Positions 6,684-7,586 of a stretch of 7,586 bases of DNA are shown here, piece by piece. Both the position numbers and the translations under genes were made by a program. The DNA lies in assembly GCA_934613185.1 (NCBI GenBank), contig CAKTSO010000093.1, forward strand, positions 1 through 7,586. The letters run 5' to 3'. Every line of letters starts with the position of its first letter. The stretch's first letter is position 1. Origin of the DNA: an uncultured Clostridia bacterium (GTDB lineage: Bacteria > Bacillota > Clostridia > Christensenellales > Maliibacteriaceae). The notes under the pieces were generated by a model that searched no databases, was not told the origin of the DNA, and saw only the letters and a list, made by a program, of their open reading frames with translations.

Positions 6684-7523
6684 TTACTTTTCGTCTTTTT
6701 GCGGGGAAAGCGCAATGACCGCGGCAAGCGAGCCGCATCCCGCGCCGTCGCGGCGGTAGGAATAGTGCAGCGTCTCGTCCGAGCAGCGCGTGCATACGCC
6801 CGCCACGGCGATATGTTCCATAGAAAGTCCCGCATCAAGAAGCTGCCGCACATTGCACTCCCAAAGATCGACATGCCACTTTTCGACACCCGTCTTTTTG
6901 GCAACATTCTCATCGAATGCTTCGGCGAAAATTTTCATCACGGGCTCGTCCACTTCAAAACAGCACGGACCGATGGACGGCCCGACCGCTGCAAGCATCT
7001 TTTTCGGATCGGCCCCATAGCGCGACACGAGCGCCTGCGCCGTCTTCTGTGCAAGGCGCGCCGCAGTGGAACGCCAGCCGTCGTGAACGGCGGCGACGGC
7101 GCGAACGTCGGGAGCATAAAGCAAAACAGGCACGCAGTCCGCCGTCAGCTTGACCAGAACGCAACCGGGATCGTCGGTATACGCCGCATCGGCGACGACG
7201 TCGGGAAAATCCTCCCAGCCCATCCCCGTGCGCGTATGCGCGTCGGGCAGAATGATATCCGTATGCTTCTGAACGGTCAGAACCATCTTTTCCGGGTCGA
7301 GATCGAGCGCGCCGAAAAAGCGACGATAGTTTTCCTGCACGTTTTCGCGCGGTTCCGGCTTGGAAAAGCCAAGGTTCAGGCTGTCAAGCTTGCCGCAGCT
7401 CACGCCGCCGCGCCGTGTGGAAAACGCGGCAGTGACGCCGCCCGCACTTTCAAACAACGGAACGGTATAGTATAAGATGCCGTTTTTCTCGCGAAGAACA
7501 ACGCCGCCGTTTTGTTCTTTCAT
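6684..7523 (-). CDS. pgeF: PgeF/YfiH family (DUF152, LACC1-like) protein
   Basis: This 279-residue protein matches the YfiH/YlmD family throughout: TRRGGVS (36-42), VQKHTD with H87, LTADCVPVLLY with C130, AAVHDGWRST with H147, GPSIGPCCFEVDEPV (181-195), WHVDLW (216-221) and SYRRDG (255-260). H87, C130 and H147 correspond to the conserved metal site. E. coli PgeF is a peptidoglycan-editing factor, while the wider family (human LACC1/FAMIN and bacterial relatives) has been reported to have purine nucleoside phosphorylase and adenosine deaminase activity, so the exact role here stays open. The central motif reads HDGWRST where HAGWRGT is common, and the segment after SYRRDG lacks the usual Gly-Arg. 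ATG is chosen because AAAGAGGA lies 6 nt before it, the family N-terminus fits, and no other common start is visible upstream in this frame. The start overlaps the stop of the preceding reading frame as ATGA. A probable terminator follows the stop. Confidence 0.93.
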   Translation of the reverse strand: MKEQNGGVVLREKNGILYYTVPLFESAGGVTAAFSTRRGGVSCGKLDSLNLGFSKPEPRENVQENYRRFFGALDLDPEKMVLTVQKHTDIILPDAHTRTGMGWEDFPDVVADAAYTDDPGCVLVKLTADCVPVLLYAPDVRAVAAVHDGWRSTAARLAQKTAQALVSRYGADPKKMLAAVGPSIGPCCFEVDEPVMKIFAEAFDENVAKKTGVEKWHVDLWECNVRQLLDAGLSMEHIAVAGVCTRCSDETLHYSYRRDGAGCGSLAAVIALSPQKDEK

Positions 7524-7586
7524 GCGCGGTCCTCTTTCCCGCGTTCTTCTTTCAAAAGCTGCGTCAATTCGTCCATGAACGAATTG
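7520..7586 (-). CDS. C-terminal end of an unrecognised protein (partial)
   Basis: The visible 21 residues end in a charged, probably helical tail (FMDELTQLLKEERGKEDRA) and a TGA that overlaps the pgeF ATG as ATGA, the same junction type as at mutS/mutL and mutL/miaA. The rest lies beyond the window edge. I do not recognise the protein. Because so little is visible, the frame is supported mainly by the junction: one alternative minus-strand frame is closed by a stop, and the other is the upstream extension of pgeF without a usual start codon. If real, the gene is probably cotranscribed and translationally coupled with pgeF, and the pgeF promoter lies outside the window. Confidence 0.5.
   Translation of the reverse strand, partial: NSFMDELTQLLKEERGKEDRA
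7530..7537 (-). promoter_or_regulatory. pgeF ribosome binding site
   Basis: AAAGAGGA lies 6 nt before the pgeF ATG, inside the tail of the preceding reading frame. It supports the chosen start. Confidence 0.65.

Noticed and set aside
1..7586. Mobile elements, CRISPR arrays, tRNA/rRNA genes, phage or defence genes
   Set aside because: I found no inverted terminal repeats, regularly spaced repeats, cloverleaf-like segments or accessory-type genes. The window is filled by conserved housekeeping genes.

Overview
All readable genes lie on the minus strand, so the window is described in the direction of transcription, from the right end to the left. It looks like a chromosomal housekeeping segment of a Bacillota (Clostridia-like) bacterium, GC-rich by eye. 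Three things support this. The order miaB, YlbF/YmcA-type gene, mutS, mutL is that of Bacillus subtilis (ymcB-ymcA-cotE-mutS-mutL) but without cotE. MutL carries the endonuclease motifs of organisms that lack Dam/MutH. The promoter and Shine-Dalgarno sequences are of strong Gram-positive type. I cannot name a genus.

Region 1 (7586 to 6684): the last codons of an unrecognised gene overlap the start of pgeF, a YfiH/PgeF-type multicopper-fold (LACC1-like) enzyme. Region 2 (about 6668 to 6550): a hairpin with a U-run that probably ends the pgeF transcript, followed at once by a near-consensus sigma-A promoter (TTGTCA, 17 bp, TATAAT) driving the next group.

Region 3 (6549 to 1): a tight five-gene run. 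It holds miaB (tRNA A37 methylthiotransferase), a 132-residue YlbF/YmcA (RicA)-like protein with a four-cysteine tail, mutS, mutL, and the first 16 codons of miaA (tRNA A37 dimethylallyltransferase). Gaps are 44 and 46 bp, then ATGA overlaps at mutS/mutL and mutL/miaA.

The run combines two fidelity systems. MutS and MutL start post-replicative mismatch repair, and both carry candidate sliding-clamp-binding peptides. MiaA and MiaB act one after the other to make ms2i6A at tRNA position 37, which supports codon-anticodon pairing. The small cysteine-tailed protein is the least understood member. By family and position it resembles RicA, a subunit of the Fe-S-containing RicA-RicF-RicT complex that affects RNA processing in B. 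subtilis.

There is no gene-free stretch longer than 134 bp. I saw no tRNA or rRNA genes, insertion sequences, CRISPR arrays or attachment sites. I found no clearly new system; the best leads are the cysteine tail of the RicA-like protein and the architecture of this fidelity operon.
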